Assembly: GCF_001640365.1 (NCBI RefSeq)
Contig: NZ_LWMI01000016.1
Span: forward strand, 62,001 to 126,000
Origin: Candidatus Arsenophonus triatominarum
GTDB lineage: Bacteria > Pseudomonadota > Gammaproteobacteria > Enterobacterales > Enterobacteriaceae
Direction: 5' to 3'
DNA length: 64,000 nt
Numbering within the stretch: position 1 is the stretch's first letter; the number at the start of each line of letters is the position of its first letter. Made by a program: the position numbers and the translations under genes. The notes under the pieces are model-generated. The model was given only the letters and a program-made list of their open reading frames with translations. It ran no database searches and was not told the DNA's origin. Shown in pieces: positions 21,811 through 31,797 of the stretch.

Positions 21811-22848
21811 TTAATCACTCTTGGGTAGTAAGATATTCAAGCGAGTCGCAATTCTATCAGGAATTTGCTTTTCTACCGCTTGAATCGCCTGTTCAATTGC
21901 AGCTTTAAATGCTTTTTGGTTTGCCGCTCCATGACTTTTAATTACAATACCGTGTAATCCTAAAAGTGAAGCGCCATTATATTGATCAGGATCCAGGTGC
22001 CCAAAACGTTTTGAGATACGTTTCTGCAACCACGGTTTAATCAACTTCATCAGCCACGATGAGATCTTATTTTCTGTAGTTGAAGATTTTACTAAAGATA
22101 AAATAACGCGTATTACGCCTTCCATTGTTTTCAACGTTACATTACCTGCGAAGCCGTCACAAACGAATACATCAGCTTTACCCGTCAATAACTCATTACC
22201 TTCTAGATAACCAATATAATTAATAGAAGGTGTTGCTTTTAATATTGAGGCGGCTTCGCGGATATTATCTAAACCCTTATTTTCTTCTTCACCAATATTT
22301 AATAATGCTATTCGTGGATTGCTTATATTAGCAACCTCTTCGGCCATTACTGCTCCCATCACGGCAAATTGTACTAACATTTGACTATCGCAGTTAACAT
22401 TAGCGCCCAAATCAAGTACAACGGTTTTACCATGTTCTTGATTTGGCAAAATCGTTGTCAACGCTGGCCTTTCAATACCATTTATTGTTTTCAATATGAG
22501 TTTTGCTAACCCCATAAGTACACCAGTATTTCCAGCACTAATACACGCTTGCGCCTGACCAGACTTCACTAATTCTAGAGAAATCCGCATTGACGAGCCT
22601 TTACTTTGCCTGATTGCTTGTAATGGCTTAATATCATTAGCAATAGCATATTCAGCAGGAATAATTTGCAAACGATCACGCAGCTCAGCACGCTGATCTG
22701 CAAGCAATGGGTTTAAAATTTCGGGAATACCGACCAGTAATAATCTTAACTGTGGGTTAGAAACGAGTGCCTGCAATGCAGCAGGCACAATAATGCGAGG
22801 ACCATTATCCCCACACATCGCATCTAATGCTAAGGTTAAATTAGCCAA
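21811..22848 (-). CDS. plsX: Phosphate acyltransferase PlsX
   Basis: The 345 residues start [25 protein letters not shown]. The substrate segment [10 protein letters not shown] and [16 protein letters not shown] are present, followed by the C-terminal [13 protein letters not shown] motif. It makes acyl-phosphate from acyl-ACP for PlsY and so links FabH and FabD products to phospholipid synthesis. It follows rpmF by 31 bases. Confidence 0.96.
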   Translation of the reverse strand: MANLTLALDAMCGDNGPRIIVPAALQALVSNPQLRLLLVGIPEILNPLLADQRAELRDRLQIIPAEYAIANDIKPLQAIRQSKGSSMRISLELVKSGQAQACISAGNTGVLMGLAKLILKTINGIERPALTTILPNQEHGKTVVLDLGANVNCDSQMLVQFAVMGAVMAEEVANISNPRIALLNIGEEENKGLDNIREAASILKATPSINYIGYLEGNELLTGKADVFVCDGFAGNVTLKTMEGVIRVILSLVKSSTTENKISSWLMKLIKPWLQKRISKRFGHLDPDQYNGASLLGLHGIVIKSHGAANQKAFKAAIEQAIQAVEKQIPDRIATRLNILLPKSD

Positions 22849-22879
22849 GGCATTAATCGTTTAATAATTAACACAACAA

Positions 22880-23050
22880 CTATTTATTAATAACCTTGCG
22901 ACCACGGTAATAGCCATCAGCAGTCACATGATGACGCAAATGGGTTTCACCAGAAGTTTTATCTACCGACACTTCGGCAGTTGTCAATGCATCATGTGAG
23001 CGACGCATACCACGTTTAGAACGAGTGGGTTTATTTTGTTGTACGGCCAT
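22880..23050 (-). CDS. rpmF: 50S ribosomal protein L32
   Basis: The 56-residue protein begins [20 protein letters not shown] and ends [10 protein letters not shown], nearly identical to E. coli L32. It is a structural protein of the large ribosomal subunit. As in other Enterobacterales it lies between yceD and plsX, so it is co-transcribed with the fatty-acid genes. Here the gene directly upstream, yceD, is dead. Confidence 0.97.
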   Translation of the reverse strand: MAVQQNKPTRSKRGMRRSHDALTTAEVSVDKTSGETHLRHHVTADGYYRGRKVINK

Positions 23051-23072
23051 TGACCTTACTCCTTATAGTACT

Positions 23073-23783
23073 TTATAGTACTTTTTTTAAACTAGCTAAT
23101 ACGGCAAAGGGATTTGGCTTTTCTGCCTCGTTAGGCAACTCACCAAAAACCATATCCGGGTCGGACACTTCACAGCGTTCAGAGTTATGAACAGGGATCC
23201 ACCGGCAAAGAGAGGATTATTTCATCTTCTATCATTGCTAGCAAATCTATTTCACCAAATTGATCAATAATGATTGGCTCATACTCTTCAGGTAATAACG
23301 CAATTCTCTCATCATCAATGACAGGACTAAAACAATAACACGAGTTTCGCACAGGCATATAAAATTCCAGAAATGGCTTAAAAGCAATGGTTAATTTGCA
23401 AGTTACTAAAACGTATAAATTTGTTTAAATTACAATAAGTTGCTTTTAATTTATAAGATTTTGTCTATTTATATATTATGCTGAATTAAACTTAAAAATA
23501 GAGCGTTTTTTTATTGGTGCGAAACTCGTGCAATAAGTTACATGAATATTGTGGTTAAAATTTTTACCACAACGTTCACATTTTAACGTGACATCAACAT
23601 CAGAATCGCCTTTTATGACAACTAAATGTTGCAAACGATAGCTCACTAGTTACATCGCTATCTAACTTACTACTGATTCTACGACACGCAAAACCTGTTT
23701 AGGTGAATAATATCCTAAATAATCCAATTTTTTTGTGCTGCGCGATGCGCATCAATCGTTAAGGGTAATTTTACCTTTTGTAT
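23073..23783 (-). pseudogene. yceD: yceD (DUF177, 23S rRNA accumulation protein), disrupted
   Basis: Reading fragments in order gives QKVKLPLTIDAHRAAQKKLDY, a middle part CERCGKNFNHNIHVTYC, and a C-terminal part [20 protein letters not shown] then [21 protein letters not shown], all matching E. coli YceD. The gene has lost its ATG (an ATA codon is at the expected place) and has a frameshift near the VVS/LDSDV junction. A 192-bp MITE is inserted after the CxxC region with a 6-base duplication, and one extra A follows SLPV. YceD family members assist 23S rRNA and L32 production, so its loss next to intact rpmF is notable. Confidence 0.92.
23339..23530 (+). mobile_element. 192-bp MITE-like element, copy 2 (inside yceD)
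   Basis: The same 192-bp element is flanked on both sides by CAATAA, a target duplication of 5-6 bases that proves insertion. It splits the yceD coding sequence. Confidence 0.93.
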
Positions 23784-23925
23784 AAGGCGCGCATATTATC
23801 TTTGTAATGAGACATAGTCAAAGGAAAAGGCTGCTTTTGCTTATTTTTCCACCAAATATTCGCTATTTAAGCTCTATTTAGTTTAAAATGTCTCACCTCA
23901 TTTGGCTATGGATTTTAGATATTTT

Positions 23926-24507
23926 ATGAAATCAATTGTATTGGCGTCAATGTCATCTTCACGCTATCAGCTACTACAAAAGTTAGGCTTACCTTTTATT
24001 GCCGATGCGCCTAATATAGATGAAACCCCATTAATCAATGAATCGGCTACTTTTCTCGTCACTCGCTTAGCCATTGAAAAAGCAAAATCATTAGTAACTA
24101 AATATCCTACACATTTAATAATAGGTGCAGATCAAGTCTGTATCCTGGAAAATCAAATAATAGGAAAACCACTAACTCATAGCAAAGCAACCAAGCAACT
24201 GAAGCAAGCCTCCGGCAAAAAAATTATCTTTTATACCGGACTCTGTTTATTTGATAGTGAAACCAGAAAATACAATGCTAGATGTGAACTTTTCACTGTT
24301 TATTTTCGCCATTTAACAGATACAGAAATTGAAAACTATCTAACAAAAGAACAGCCTTATCAATGCGCAGGGGCTTTTATGTCAGAAGGGTTAGGCATCA
24401 CATTATTTGAAAAAGTTGTTGGACGGGATCCTAATACTTTAATCGGCTTACCTTTAATTAATTTAATTAATATGTTACGTGCTCACGGCATCAACCCTCT
24501 CAATTAA
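23926..24507 (+). CDS. yceF: Maf-family m7GTP pyrophosphatase YceF
   Basis: The 193 residues (E. coli 194) begin MKSIVLASMSSSRYQLL. The conserved motifs ASxSxxR, DETP, LIIGADQVC and CAGAFMSEGLG are present, ending GRDPNTLIGLPL. The enzyme hydrolyses modified nucleotides such as m7GTP. I chose the ATG at 23926 because upstream codons lack homology. It is divergent from the yceD-rpmF operon, as in E. coli. Confidence 0.94.
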   Translation: MKSIVLASMSSSRYQLLQKLGLPFIADAPNIDETPLINESATFLVTRLAIEKAKSLVTKYPTHLIIGADQVCILENQIIGKPLTHSKATKQLKQASGKKIIFYTGLCLFDSETRKYNARCELFTVYFRHLTDTEIENYLTKEQPYQCAGAFMSEGLGITLFEKVVGRDPNTLIGLPLINLINMLRAHGINPLN

Positions 24508-24527
24508 CTATCTTACAACATACAAAA

Positions 24528-24559
24528 GCAAACCAGTTTATAATGCAAGCTGGTTTGCT
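24528..24559 (-). terminator. Hairpin between convergent yceF and rluC
   Basis: The arms AGCAAACCAG and CTGGTTTGCT enclose a 12-base loop. On the minus strand four T follow, so it probably terminates rluC and may serve both genes. Confidence 0.65.
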
Positions 24560-24577
24560 AATTTGATTAGCGATGCA

Positions 24578-25525
24578 TTATTGCTTACGTAATATTGCCA
24601 AACAGCTTTTAAGTTGTTGATCTAAAGGGGCGTTGAAAGTTAATTTTTCCCCACTGGCCGGATGGATAAACATTAATGAACTAGCATGTAAAAAAAGTCG
24701 TTTCAAACCGGTAATCGTTAACTGTTGATCAAAATCGCGATCACCATAACGGTTATCAAATGCTATAGGATGCTTTGCATATTGTGCATGTACTCTGATC
24801 TGATGTGTTCGCCCTGTTATTGGACTGGTTTTGACTAACGTAGCATTAGAAAAACGCTCTTTAATTTTAAAATGGGTTTCTGAATATTTACCATCGGCGC
24901 TGACTTTCACTATCCGTTCGCCACTTTGTAAAATATTTTTTAATAAAAGTGCCTGAATAACTTTAATATGCGACGGCCATTGCCCTTTCACTAACGCAAC
25001 ATACTGTTTTTGCATTTGTTTCAGACGTAACTGTTGGTGTAATAGCCTAAGAGCCGAACGTTTTTTCGCTATCAGTAAAACACCCGATGTTTCACGATCT
25101 AACCTATGGACAAGTTCCAAAAAACGTGCTTCAAGACGTAATGCGCGTAAAGCTTCAATAACACCAAAATTTACCCCACTGCCACCATGAACAGCCATAC
25201 CGGAAGGTTTATTCAAAACCAGCAGATGCTCATCTTCGTAAAGTATATAATCAGTGAGTGCGGCTACCTTATCCAATTTAGCCGAAATAACATTCTGTTG
25301 TTTTTCTGCCAGCCGAACGGGTGGGATCCTGATTAAATCGCCTGCTTGAATTTTATATTCAGGTTTGATTCTACCGCTATTTATTCTTACTTCACCCTTG
25401 CGAATAATTCGGTAAATCATACTCTTAGGAACACCTTTTAAACGTGTCAATAAAAAATTATCAATACGTTGGCCTGCTTCATCGTTATCGATAATAACAA
25501 ATTGGACCTGATTCTGTATTTTCAT
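24578..25525 (-). CDS. rluC: 23S rRNA pseudouridine(955/2504/2580) synthase
   Basis: The 315 residues comprise an N-terminal S4 RNA-binding domain (RIDNFLLTRLKGVPKSMIYR) and a RluA-type catalytic domain with the active-site Asp in ELVHRLDRETSGVLL. The family motif GRTHQIRVH is also present. It modifies three uridines of 23S rRNA. It is divergent from rne, the conserved E. coli arrangement. Confidence 0.96.
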   Translation of the reverse strand: MKIQNQVQFVIIDNDEAGQRIDNFLLTRLKGVPKSMIYRIIRKGEVRINSGRIKPEYKIQAGDLIRIPPVRLAEKQQNVISAKLDKVAALTDYILYEDEHLLVLNKPSGMAVHGGSGVNFGVIEALRALRLEARFLELVHRLDRETSGVLLIAKKRSALRLLHQQLRLKQMQKQYVALVKGQWPSHIKVIQALLLKNILQSGERIVKVSADGKYSETHFKIKERFSNATLVKTSPITGRTHQIRVHAQYAKHPIAFDNRYGDRDFDQQLTITGLKRLFLHASSLMFIHPASGEKLTFNAPLDQQLKSCLAILRKQ

Positions 25526-26082
25526 TATCTAATTATAACATTTTGTTAACATTTGAACTTGTTAAATATTGCGACCGAATATTATGATACCTTGTTTTAG
25601 CCTTTTTTTCTTAAACTTTGTCAATTCCGTTGTCAAATGCATTTTTTTCACATTTTTCCCTATAAAAACGCAATAAACAGCAAAAGTTATCTTGATATCT
25701 ACCCATAAGCAATGGAATAATGTACAGTTGCCATAATGTTTATTAAAACAAGCGTTGGCGTAATTTGAGATCGATCTATTTTGATAACACATAAACGCAG
25801 CAATGGTGTAAGACGGTGTGTAAAATCAAAAAAATAAATTATTGAATTGTGAACAAAGGTTTACTGGATTAGCTAAACTGTACATTGAACGGATAAATTC
25901 AGCAACAGTACTAATTTAAGAATGCAGCATTTTATTTAAACGTAGCTTCACCGAAAAATTGCGTTTCAATACAACCGACAACCGCGAGGTTGACGATTTT
26001 GTAAAAGTCACGAAACCATCGGTCAACAGTAACCATTTTTAGTCGCAACTTTTTTGACTTAGTAGAATAATGAGTATTTATA
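25526..26082. promoter_or_regulatory. rluC-rne divergent region with long rne leader
   Basis: These 557 non-coding bases separate rluC and rne. In E. coli a leader of about 360 nt mediates feedback cleavage of rne mRNA by RNase E, so a similar leader is expected here. I see GC-richer stretches near 25965-26045 but did not fold it. A short minus-strand reading frame at 25562-25792 has no homology and I leave it out. Confidence 0.55.
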
Positions 26083-29000
26083 ATGAAAAGAATGTTAATT
26101 AACGCAACTCAACAAGAAGAGTTGCGCGTTGCTCTTGTTGATGGGCAACGCCTTTATGACTTAGATATTGAAAATCCCGGACACGAACAAAAAAAAGCAA
26201 ATATTTACAAAGGCAAAATTACCCGTATAGAACCTAGTCTGGAAGCAGCATTTGTTGACTATGGATCAGAAAGGCACGGCTTTCTCCCGATTAAAGAAAT
26301 TGCACGTGAATACTTCCCTAGCCATTATCAACCCCACGGTCGCCCAAACGTAAAGGATGTTTTAAAAGAAGGCCAGGAAGTTATTATCCAAGTTGATAAA
26401 GAAGAGCGAGGAAATAAAGGGGCGGCGCTAACGACTTTTATTAGTTTAGCTGGTAGCTATCTTGTTTTAATGCCAAATAACCCTCGCGCAGGTGGAATAT
26501 CACGACGTATTGAGGGTGAAGATCGCACAGAACTGAAAGAGGCATTATCCTCATTAGAAATACCCGATGGTATGGGATTAATTGTCCGTACTGCTGGTGT
26601 AGGTAAATCAGCGGAAGCGCTACAGCAAGATCTACAATATCGTCTTAAACACTGGCAAGCCATAAAAAAAGCAGCGGAAAACCGATCAGCGCCTTTCCTT
26701 ATTCATCAAGAAAGTAACGTCATTGTGCGGGCGTTTCGTGATTACCTGCGCCCTGATATTGGTGAAATCCTGATTGATAATGCGAAAATTGTCGAAATGG
26801 CTCGTCATCATATTGAAGCGATTGGTCGTGGTGATTTTGCAAGTAAAATCAAATATTACAGTGGAGATGTTCCACTCTTTAGCCACTATCAAATCGAATC
26901 ACAGATCGAGTCGGCTTTTCAACGTGAGGTTCGTTTACCGTCGGGTGGTGCATTGGTTATCGATACCACTGAGGCATTAACTGCTATCGATATCAATTCA
27001 TCACGTTCAACCCGTGGTGGCGATATTGAAGAAACCGCATTCAACACCAATTTAGAAGCTGCTGATGAAATTGCCCGTCAATTACGGTTACGGGATTTAG
27101 GTGGACTGATTGTTATCGATTTTATTGATATGACACCCGTCCGCCATCAGCGTGAAGTTGAAAATCGTCTGCATGAAACCGTACGCCAAGACAGAGCACG
27201 TATCCAAATCGCTCGGATATCACGATTTGGTCTACTTGAAATGTCACGCCAACGTTTAAGTCCGTCACTTGGTGAATCCAGCCATCACGTTTGCCCTCGT
27301 TGTAGCGGCACAGGAACAATCCGTGATAATGAATCACTTTCACTCTCTATTTTACGTTTGATCGAAGAAGAAGCATTAAAAGAAAATACCCATGAAGTAC
27401 ATGCTATTGTACCGGTACCAATTGCTTCTTATCTATTGAATGAAAAACGCCAGTCTGTCAATGAAATTGAACGTCGGCAACACAATATACGTGTCATTAT
27501 TGTTCCTAACGATCAGATGCAATCACCGCATTTTAATGTGATCCGCATTCGTAAGGGTGAAGAAGTTTCAGCATTAAGTTACTATCTCGCGCAATATCAC
27601 GAAGCTGAAACCAATAATCTAATAGATGATGCTGCCAGTGAGAAAAAGTTACCTGAACAACCGGCTATTTCTACTTTTGCTCTACAATCTCAAGCAGATA
27701 CAAAAAATGCAGGGGTTGCTAAGAGCAAATCAAGTAAACAGAGTAAATTAACCAACAAGCAAACTTCGACAAGTATGTTTAATAGAATTACCTCATTCTT
27801 GAAAAAATTATTTACCGAATCACCGCAACCAATTGAAAAAGCAAAAAAAAAATCGAAAAGTGGTAATGATAAGCGACGTAATAGTGAGCGGCGTAATAAT
27901 CGTCGGCCAACTCAACGCCGTGAACAGAATGACAATATCGATAACCGTCAAAATCGTGGACATACCGATGAGCCACAATCGCGTAAGAGCCGTAATCAGA
28001 AAAATCATTTTAATGATACTCAAGAGAGCGCAGCACGTGAAACTCAACAGCAGCGTCGCGAACAGCGAGCTGAACGTCGTCGTCAGGAAGAAAAACGCCT
28101 GCTGCAACTTGAAATTACAACACAACCACTTGACAAGAAAGAGGCTGAAACGGAAAGAACGGTCGTTACCTCTCCTCGCCGTCAACAGCGTCAACTAGTT
28201 CAATCTATACGGGTTGCAAATAGTGCGACTGAGCAGCAAAAACTATCTATTGATAAAGAATATCAGGATATTCAGTTGCCTATTGCCAATAGCGCAGATG
28301 ATGAGCCTGGTTTGTTAACTGCCAAACCAATTCTGCCAGCGGAGCAAAAAACCTATATGCCGCATGTCACCGAACAGGTTGAATCTCAAGAAGCAGCTAC
28401 CAATTATGCTAATGAACGACAAGAAACGATCATTCCGCGGCGATCAAGACGATCGCCTCGCCACCTACGCGTTAGCGGGCAACGCCGTCGTCGTTATCGT
28501 GATGAAAATCAAAGCAAATCATTAGTACCATTAAAAATGGCCGTTGCTTCGCCTGAATTATCTTCAGGTAAAGTCTGGATCCAATACCCGATTAAGTTAA
28601 ATGAATTGAACGAAATGTCATCAAATAGTAAAAATATGATGACATTTAATGAAAAAACAGCATCTTCTGCCAATCCAATTAACTGTAATGACATCATTGA
28701 TAAAGTTGAAGCAGAAGAAAAAACAGTGCCAATTAGTGAAGCGGCTCAATCAACGATGGAAAAAAGCTTACTGCCCTCTGCCGAAGTATTGCTTATTCCC
28801 ATAAAGACTCAAGGTACTGAACAAAACGAAAAAGCTTGTCAACCACTTATTGAAGCCAAAGTAATGCCTGAAAACAACACTAATGTGGTTGTAGAAACGC
28901 TAGTAGATAGTGGGGCAACCGATCAGCTACAAAATGGGCAATCGGTTAATTATGAACTTTTCATAGCCAATGAGATTAAAAAGGATGAATATTCAGTCGA

Positions 29001-29316
29001 TGAAATCAATCAGGAAAAAACAACAGACTCATCGGATGAAAATTATAGCCATGTTCAGCCAAATATATCTTCTGTGACCGATGTCATTGCAAAAAAGGCA
29101 AATCATCGAAAAGAAGAAACTGCTGCGATAAAATTAGTAAAAAAAATAGGCTATTCCCATGCGCCGACCACAAAAGCACCGGCGCCAGAAATTATTGAAA
29201 GCGGTTTGGAAATTAAAGCTTACGTACGACCTGCGATAACTTTCCATGGTAAAAATGGTGCCGGTGGTCATGTTGCCACAAATATGGCCACATCCAATAT
29301 GTTTAAACCCAAATAA
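26083..29316 (+). CDS. rne: Ribonuclease E
   Basis: The 1077 residues (E. coli 1061) start [21 protein letters not shown]. The catalytic half has the S1 RNA-binding domain (about residues 35-125), the DNase I-like site with [16 protein letters not shown] and [10 protein letters not shown] (catalytic aspartates), and the Zn-link CPRCSGTG. The C-terminal half is disordered, with an Arg-rich RNA-binding stretch near residues 590-670 and a second basic block near 785-808. It ends with a [12 protein letters not shown] tail resembling the PNPase-binding end of E. coli RNase E. It is the core of the RNA degradosome, and both halves are preserved. Confidence 0.97.
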   Translation: MKRMLINATQQEELRVALVDGQRLYDLDIENPGHEQKKANIYKGKITRIEPSLEAAFVDYGSERHGFLPIKEIAREYFPSHYQPHGRPNVKDVLKEGQEVIIQVDKEERGNKGAALTTFISLAGSYLVLMPNNPRAGGISRRIEGEDRTELKEALSSLEIPDGMGLIVRTAGVGKSAEALQQDLQYRLKHWQAIKKAAENRSAPFLIHQESNVIVRAFRDYLRPDIGEILIDNAKIVEMARHHIEAIGRGDFASKIKYYSGDVPLFSHYQIESQIESAFQREVRLPSGGALVIDTTEALTAIDINSSRSTRGGDIEETAFNTNLEAADEIARQLRLRDLGGLIVIDFIDMTPVRHQREVENRLHETVRQDRARIQIARISRFGLLEMSRQRLSPSLGESSHHVCPRCSGTGTIRDNESLSLSILRLIEEEALKENTHEVHAIVPVPIASYLLNEKRQSVNEIERRQHNIRVIIVPNDQMQSPHFNVIRIRKGEEVSALSYYLAQYHEAETNNLIDDAASEKKLPEQPAISTFALQSQADTKNAGVAKSKSSKQSKLTNKQTSTSMFNRITSFLKKLFTESPQPIEKAKKKSKSGNDKRRNSERRNNRRPTQRREQNDNIDNRQNRGHTDEPQSRKSRNQKNHFNDTQESAARETQQQRREQRAERRRQEEKRLLQLEITTQPLDKKEAETERTVVTSPRRQQRQLVQSIRVANSATEQQKLSIDKEYQDIQLPIANSADDEPGLLTAKPILPAEQKTYMPHVTEQVESQEAATNYANERQETIIPRRSRRSPRHLRVSGQRRRRYRDENQSKSLVPLKMAVASPELSSGKVWIQYPIKLNELNEMSSNSKNMMTFNEKTASSANPINCNDIIDKVEAEEKTVPISEAAQSTMEKSLLPSAEVLLIPIKTQGTEQNEKACQPLIEAKVMPENNTNVVVETLVDSGATDQLQNGQSVNYELFIANEIKKDEYSVDEINQEKTTDSSDENYSHVQPNISSVTDVIAKKANHRKEETAAIKLVKKIGYSHAPTTKAPAPEIIESGLEIKAYVRPAITFHGKNGAGGHVATNMATSNMFKPK

Positions 29317-29324
29317 TAACCAAT

Positions 29325-29353
29325 AAAAAATGCCCTAGTTTGGGCATTTTTTT
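29325..29353 (+). terminator. Rho-independent terminator of rne
   Basis: The stem AAAAATGCCC/GGGCATTTTT has a 6-base loop followed by a T-run, and begins eight bases after the rne stop codon. Confidence 0.9.
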
Positions 29354-29834
29354 ATTCTGAATTTTAACTAAAACTCACTTATTCGCGTTTAATATCAGAG
29401 TACTTTTAGTAAAATATGTATTCTTTATTATTAAATCAGGAATAAATATGTCTCAATGGATTGTTTTTGGCGCAGGTAAAGGAATTGGTTATCATCTTGT
29501 ATAATATGGTCTTCGGCAAGGTCATCAAGTCATCGCTTTTATTAGTAATGCAAAATATAAAACACGACTAACACAAATAGGCGCGCAAGTTATTGAAGGA
29601 GATGCTTGCCAATATAACGACATAAAAAATACATTGGCTGATATTTCTAATAACAGCATCATTATATTTAGTACTATAGGCGGTAAGAGCTCTGATCTAA
29701 CTGGTAATCTTAATATTATTAAATCGGCCGAAACGTTAAATATTCGACGCTTATTATTGGTGACCTCTGTTGGGCTCCGGTGATGGTTGGAAATATCTCT
29801 CATCTAAAGCTATAGCTAGGCGACTTAATTTTGA

Positions 29835-30295
29835 TTACAGCATATGTATTAAAAACAGGTCATCGATAGTGCATCCTGTTTCCATCTTTTTACGTTTAGC
29901 TTGAGACCATTTATGTTCTATAGGATTTAAATCTGGTGAATACACAGGCAAATATTCTATCTGGTGTCCTGCGTTTATAATTGCCTGTTCAATATTCTTA
30001 CCTTTGTGAAAGCTAGCGTTGTCCATAAAAATAACAGAATTTTCAGGAAGTTCTGGGAGCAATATTTTTGTGATCCAAACATAAAAAACATCACGATTAA
30101 TATTGCAATCAAATAATCCGATAGCAAAAAGGGTTGTTCCCAATAAAGCGCCAATAACATTTGTTCTTCCCTTAGCACCCCAGTTTTTCAGGCCAAAACA
30201 ACGGTGACCTTTTGGGGAATAGCCGTGAGTTCGTGGAGTGTCATGTGAAAAACCACTTTCATCAATAAAAACAACAGATTTATCTTTTTTTTCAT
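29835..30295 (-). pseudogene. IS630 OrfB (DDE catalytic part), copy a, A8 frameshift
   Basis: The DDE catalytic half has FIDESGF, FMDNASFHKG and SPDLNPIEHKWSQ motifs. Its ATG overlaps the orfA stop, but the following run is eight A, which leaves the catalytic frame out of register. An intact version has nine (copy f). Confidence 0.8.
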
Positions 30296-30657
30296 ACTGT
30301 TGTCTTTTTTGCTGATGTGCCAGCCTGTCGCTTTCGTTGGTTTTTGGATGGAATAGAGTTTTTTTTATAGGTTAATCCCAGCTTTTTAAGGGATTGCCAA
30401 ATAGTCTTTTTACAAACACCGAATCGCTCTGCCCGTTCCTTTTGGTAAGCATCTGGATACTGTTCCACATCTTTTGCTAAAGCATTTTTATCGAGCTTCC
30501 TCTTACGTGGCGTTGAATTTTTTGGCTCTGGTCGTTTAAGCCAACGTACTAAAGACGCTTTTCCAATACGGAATTGTTTCGCAGTTTCTCGAATTGTTAA
30601 ACCTTCGGCTTTCCTTACAGATATTACTTTACGTCGAAAATCAATTGTATAACTCAT
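30292..30657 (-). CDS. IS630 OrfA (helix-turn-helix transposase part), copy a
   Basis: The 121-residue DNA-binding half starts MSYTIDFRRKVISVRKAEGL with a helix-turn-helix (IRETAKQFRIGKASLVRWLK). The start chosen has AAGG about 10 bases upstream. A classic slippery heptamer A AAA AAG lies just before the stop, hinting at -1 frameshifting into OrfB. Confidence 0.88.
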   Translation of the reverse strand: MSYTIDFRRKVISVRKAEGLTIRETAKQFRIGKASLVRWLKRPEPKNSTPRKRKLDKNALAKDVEQYPDAYQKERAERFGVCKKTIWQSLKKLGLTYKKNSIPSKNQRKRQAGTSAKKTTV

Positions 30658-31026
30658 AACACACCTTGTAATCAAAATTAAGTCGCCTAGCTATAAAACG
30701 CTATTTGGTCTGTCAATTCGCCATAAATCAATGGTTGAGTGCTACCTAAAAACCAGTTCATTATATTACACTATCCTTCGGTCTGGTGGACTGCTTAATT
30801 TACCTGCTACCGGCAATCACCAACGTATTCAACTCCCTCAACTAGGATTAGTTACTCGGCAAGATATTGCCATAGAGCTATCAAATATTGCTGAAAATAA
30901 GCTAACTTACCAACAAACCTATACGGTAATAGATCCAAATTTGGGTTTTAATATGAAATTAACTATTAATAAAATCCCTGTAATAAAAAAGTGTTACAGG
31001 GAATTCATAAGTCTAAGCAAATTCTA

Positions 31027-31347
31027 TTAGCCGTTAGTATCAGACGTGGTTTTCAATTTTTGTGATAACTCCCTACGTTCTTTTGATAATTCTGCGTTCT
31101 TGATATTATAATCATCGATCCGATCTTCATAATCACTACGCATATTAGCAATTATTGCTCTGATCTCTTCAATGGTCATGCCTTCTTTAATATATTCACT
31201 TAAGTTGTCCAACAGCAAAACTCGTTTCTGATTATCACGAATTTTTTTTTCATTATCCGCTAATTCACGTTTGATCTTATTTTTACGACGAAACATACGT
31301 ACAAACTCCAGTACATTTTGGAATGACTGCTTATTTTTACTTGTCAT
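31027..31347 (-). CDS. tmaR: PTS system regulator TmaR (YeeX)
   Basis: The 106-residue, charged, coiled-coil protein contains [37 protein letters not shown] and [21 protein letters not shown], clearly matching E. coli TmaR/YeeX. TmaR controls polar localisation of phosphotransferase enzyme I. AAAGG about nine bases ahead supports the ATG at 31345-31347 over an upstream TTG. It is convergent with the broken NAD(P)-binding gene. Confidence 0.94.
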   Translation of the reverse strand: MTSKNKQSFQNVLEFVRMFRRKNKIKRELADNEKKIRDNQKRVLLLDNLSEYIKEGMTIEEIRAIIANMRSDYEDRIDDYNIKNAELSKERRELSQKLKTTSDTNG

Positions 31348-31797
31348 TTCTATACCTTTCAATAAAACATATGCATTATGAATAATAAACTACACGATAC
31401 GGCGATTAACTTAATGACACAAGCCAATTTCTAAGATTTCTACTCTGTTTTATTATCTTTACGCTGATAATGACACTTTTGGTCTGTCTTTATTAATTTT
31501 GTGTTATTAATAACCTAAATTTAGTTAAACAAAAAATGATAAATAAGTGAAATTTTCAAAGTTAACACTAATACCATGATAATTCATTGCATAATAATGA
31601 TATTCAGCTTAAGTATTCATTAACGGCGTATTATTGCGATTGCGGATAATTTAAAATACAAAATTCATTTCTGCTGGACTCATCAATGAGTCATTAAAAA
31701 TAAGTTAACGCAGAGAGTAAAAAACATTCATTGTCAGATTAGAATATTTTAATATTATTAAACAACATATTGCGCTACATAAAATTGGGAAAATATT
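31348..31797. other. Non-coding AT-rich region tmaR-sbcB
   Basis: This 450-base divergent intergenic region should hold promoters for tmaR and sbcB. I see no gene, repeat or clear regulator site in it. Confidence 0.5.

Larger units (their letters stand above)
29813..30693 (-). mobile_element. IS630-family element, copy a
   Basis: This is an 881-bp element with ends TAGCTAGGCGACTTAATTTT/inverse, flanked by TA on both sides as expected for the IS630/Tc1-mariner group. It has two overlapping genes on the minus strand and is inserted in the NAD(P)-binding pseudogene. Confidence 0.95.
29448..31030 (+). pseudogene. NAD(P)-binding Rossmann-fold protein (atypical SDR), disrupted
   Basis: Translated pieces give MSQWIVFGAGKGIGYHL with a glycine-rich nucleotide loop, then IFSTIGGKSSDLTG, RRLLLVTSVG, GDGWKYLSSKA, and after an insertion KTLFGLSIRHKSMVECYLK and YYTILRSGGLL. 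This layout fits the NAD(P)H-binding (PF13460-like) family. It is killed by TAA at 29502-29504, a one-base insertion near 29777 (VG/SGDGW), and an IS630 copy at 29813-30693 inserted at TA. Removing the IS restores the downstream frame to the stop at 31028. The function is unknown. Confidence 0.85.

Noticed and set aside
25562..25792. 76-codon minus-strand frame between rluC and rne
   Set aside because: No recognisable motifs, low-complexity ending, and it lies in the conserved long rne leader/promoter region.
29835..30178. Separate 102- and 67-residue proteins inside each IS630 copy
   Set aside because: They are partial frames of one OrfB split by the eight-A run; copy f shows the full 153-residue protein.
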